Of a stretch of DNA of 17,401 nucleotides, positions 16,811-17,401 are shown piece after piece. A model generated the notes under the pieces. That model was not told the origin of the DNA and ran no database searches. It worked only from the letters and a program-made list of their open reading frames with translations. How positions within the stretch are numbered: the stretch's first letter is position 1; every line of letters begins with the position of its first letter. The stretch is from assembly GCA_011773795.1 (NCBI GenBank), contig WVWW01000117.1, forward strand, positions 225 through 17,625, given 5' to 3'. Both the position numbers and the translations under genes were made by a program. This stretch comes from Acidobacteriota bacterium (lineage in GTDB: Bacteria > Acidobacteriota > Polarisedimenticolia > Polarisedimenticolales > Polarisedimenticolaceae).

Positions 16811-16829
16811 AAGAACCTTTCGAGTTCCT
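16811..16829 (-). promoter_or_regulatory. Hairpin over the weak ribosome binding site of the VTC gene
   Basis: In the minus-strand transcript AGGAAC pairs with GTTCTT (six pairs, one G-U) around the loop TCGAAAG, ending 6 bases before the ATG at 16804. The only Shine-Dalgarno-like sequence, AAGG, spans the loop and 3' arm. Regulation of translation is possible but inferred. Confidence 0.35.
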
Positions 16830-16929
16830 GTCCGCGGACCCGTGCCGGCGTCCTGAAACCGAGCATTCTGCCATGAGTCGGGCCGAAAGCGCCCCTAACC
16901 CAAAAGCCCGGGGTTCGACATCCTTTTCC

Positions 16930-16958
16930 TATATACGAACACGTCGCTGGGGTGACTA
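16930..16958 (-). promoter_or_regulatory. Candidate promoter for the VTC-DUF4956-HlyD unit
   Basis: On the minus strand TAGTCA (16958-16953) and TATATA (16935-16930) are separated by 17 bp. They match the sigma-70 -35 and -10 consensus at 4 of 6 and 5 of 6 positions. The leader to the ATG at 16804 would be about 120 bases. Confidence 0.45.
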
Positions 16959-16978
16959 GGTACAAATAAAGCTATAAT
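16952..16978 (+). promoter_or_regulatory. Candidate promoter for the secreted-protein gene at 17183
   Basis: A perfect TATAAT (16973-16978) follows an A/T-rich tract. The best -35 candidate is GTGACT (16952-16957, 4 of 6) at a short 15-bp spacing, so the -10 is stronger evidence than the -35. Its sequence overlaps the candidate -35 of the divergent unit. Confidence 0.45.
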
Positions 16979-16984
16979 TCCCTT

Positions 16985-17182
16985 ACATTCGATTGCCCCA
17001 ATTGGGACCGGCACAGCCCGGATGGGGTGGGGGGCCGGACGTCCGGCGCCCCGAAACGCCGGGAATCCAACGATTTAGTTCATCTCCGAGATGGCATGGT
17101 CTCTGCTTCAAACCCCACCGTCGCCGTTTTCGGCGCCTGAATGTCAGGAATCAAAACCTTTTGACGGTTGGAGGAATTCTCG
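16985..17182 (+). other. Long hairpin-rich 5' leader (about 200 bases)
   Basis: No ORF with coding character is seen in this gene-free stretch. It contains short perfect inverted repeats in series: CCCAATTGGG (16997-17006), CCGGACGTCCGG (17035-17046), CATCT-CCG-AGATG (17081-17093), CGCCG-TTTT-CGGCG (17122-17135) and CCTGA-ATG-TCAGG (17136-17148). The last two are directly adjacent, and the ribosome binding site GGAGG follows about 20 bases later. No known riboswitch class was recognised. High G+C content makes chance hairpins likely, so a regulatory role is only a suggestion. Confidence 0.4.
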
Positions 17183-17401
17183 ATGAAGCACTTGATCCAG
17201 GGGTTTGGCCTGGCCTGTCTGGTCCTGGGCCTGGCCGCCGGCGTCACGACGGCCGGCGAGCGCAAGGGCAAATGGGTGAGCAAGTCCGGCAACGTCCACG
17301 CCGTTCGTGGCAACGCCGTCTTCATGAGCGATGAGGACGCCGAACGGTTTGATCTGAACGACCTACGCGACGGCGAGACGCGCACCTTCGGCAGCGGGGC
17401 C
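17183..17401 (+). CDS. Secreted protein of unknown function (cut off by the right window edge)
   Basis: Seventy-three codons are visible and the frame is open at the last base. The product begins with a typical signal peptide: MKH, a hydrophobic core GFGLACLVLGLAAG, and a likely cleavage site near TTA/GE (residues 23-24). The visible mature part is charged and hydrophilic (KGKWVSKSGNVHAVRGNAVF, then an acidic stretch with DEDAERFDLNDLRDGE). I do not recognise a family from this fragment. Start choice: GGAGG lies 8 bases before the ATG at 17183, and no longer in-frame start fits. It diverges from the VTC-DUF4956-HlyD unit and follows a long leader, so it may be a regulated envelope or extracellular protein. 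Confidence 0.8.
   Translation, partial: MKHLIQGFGLACLVLGLAAGVTTAGERKGKWVSKSGNVHAVRGNAVFMSDEDAERFDLNDLRDGETRTFGSGA

Noticed and set aside
16895..16925. tRNA-like GGTTCGA element
   Set aside because: The apparent T-arm does not form the needed stem, and no anticodon arm or acceptor stem is present on either strand.
16985..17170. Known riboswitch (cyclic-di-GMP, cobalamin, TPP or fluoride class) in the leader
   Set aside because: I compared by eye for core motifs of these classes and found no convincing match. It is kept only as an unassigned structured leader.

Overview
This is a G+C-rich (about two thirds by eye), densely packed bacterial chromosomal window. Gram-negative traits are an HlyD-type periplasmic adaptor, an MscS-family channel and an aerobic benzoyl-CoA ('box') pathway. 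Saccharopine-type lysine catabolism together with an exported methyltransferase-like protein would fit an Acidobacteriota-, Myxococcota- or Deltaproteobacteria-like aerobe. The sequence alone does not settle the phylum. I see no insertion sequences, CRISPR arrays, rRNA or tRNA genes.

Region 1 (1-8231, all minus strand) reads ctaB > nhaC-type antiporter > mscM/ybdG-type channel > lysine-ketoglutarate reductase > saccharopine dehydrogenase > metG (runs off the left edge). Gaps are 54, 66, -4, 11 and 9 bp, so transcription as one unit is plausible. The channel and the reductase share an ATGA stop/start overlap. The two lysine enzymes are the separate-gene equivalents of the two halves of animal and plant LKR/SDH (AASS).

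Region 2 (8232-12946) starts with a divergent promoter gap and a plus-strand gene for an exported methyltransferase-like protein. It then holds a box locus: boxR (minus), encoding an XRE helix-turn-helix joined to a shikimate-kinase-like domain, diverging from boxC-boxB (plus). The boxR-boxC gap is compact and nearly symmetric. Each gene has a perfect TATAAT -10 box inside a TGCA-N6-TGCA type operator, and the two -10 boxes face away from each other around a shared centre. boxR looks leaderless, and boxC must start at a GTG downstream of the ATG that the longest ORF would suggest. boxA and the benzoate-CoA ligase gene are not in the window.

Region 3 (12948-16804, minus) is a probable four-gene unit: VTC-domain polyphosphate polymerase > DUF4956 membrane protein > HlyD-like adaptor > a polytopic His-containing membrane protein resembling heme-copper oxidase subunit I. 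The first three genes are separated by 2-3 bp. This is the best candidate here for a poorly described system: a cytoplasmic polymerase-like enzyme, a membrane partner and an envelope adaptor, with no recognisable transporter.

Region 4 (16805-17401) is a 378-bp divergent promoter region with a long, hairpin-rich leader, followed by the start of a plus-strand gene for a secreted protein of unknown function that runs off the right edge.

Several start sites here differ from the longest ORF (mscM, nhaC, ctaB, boxR, boxC, boxB, DUF4956). Reasons are given per entry.
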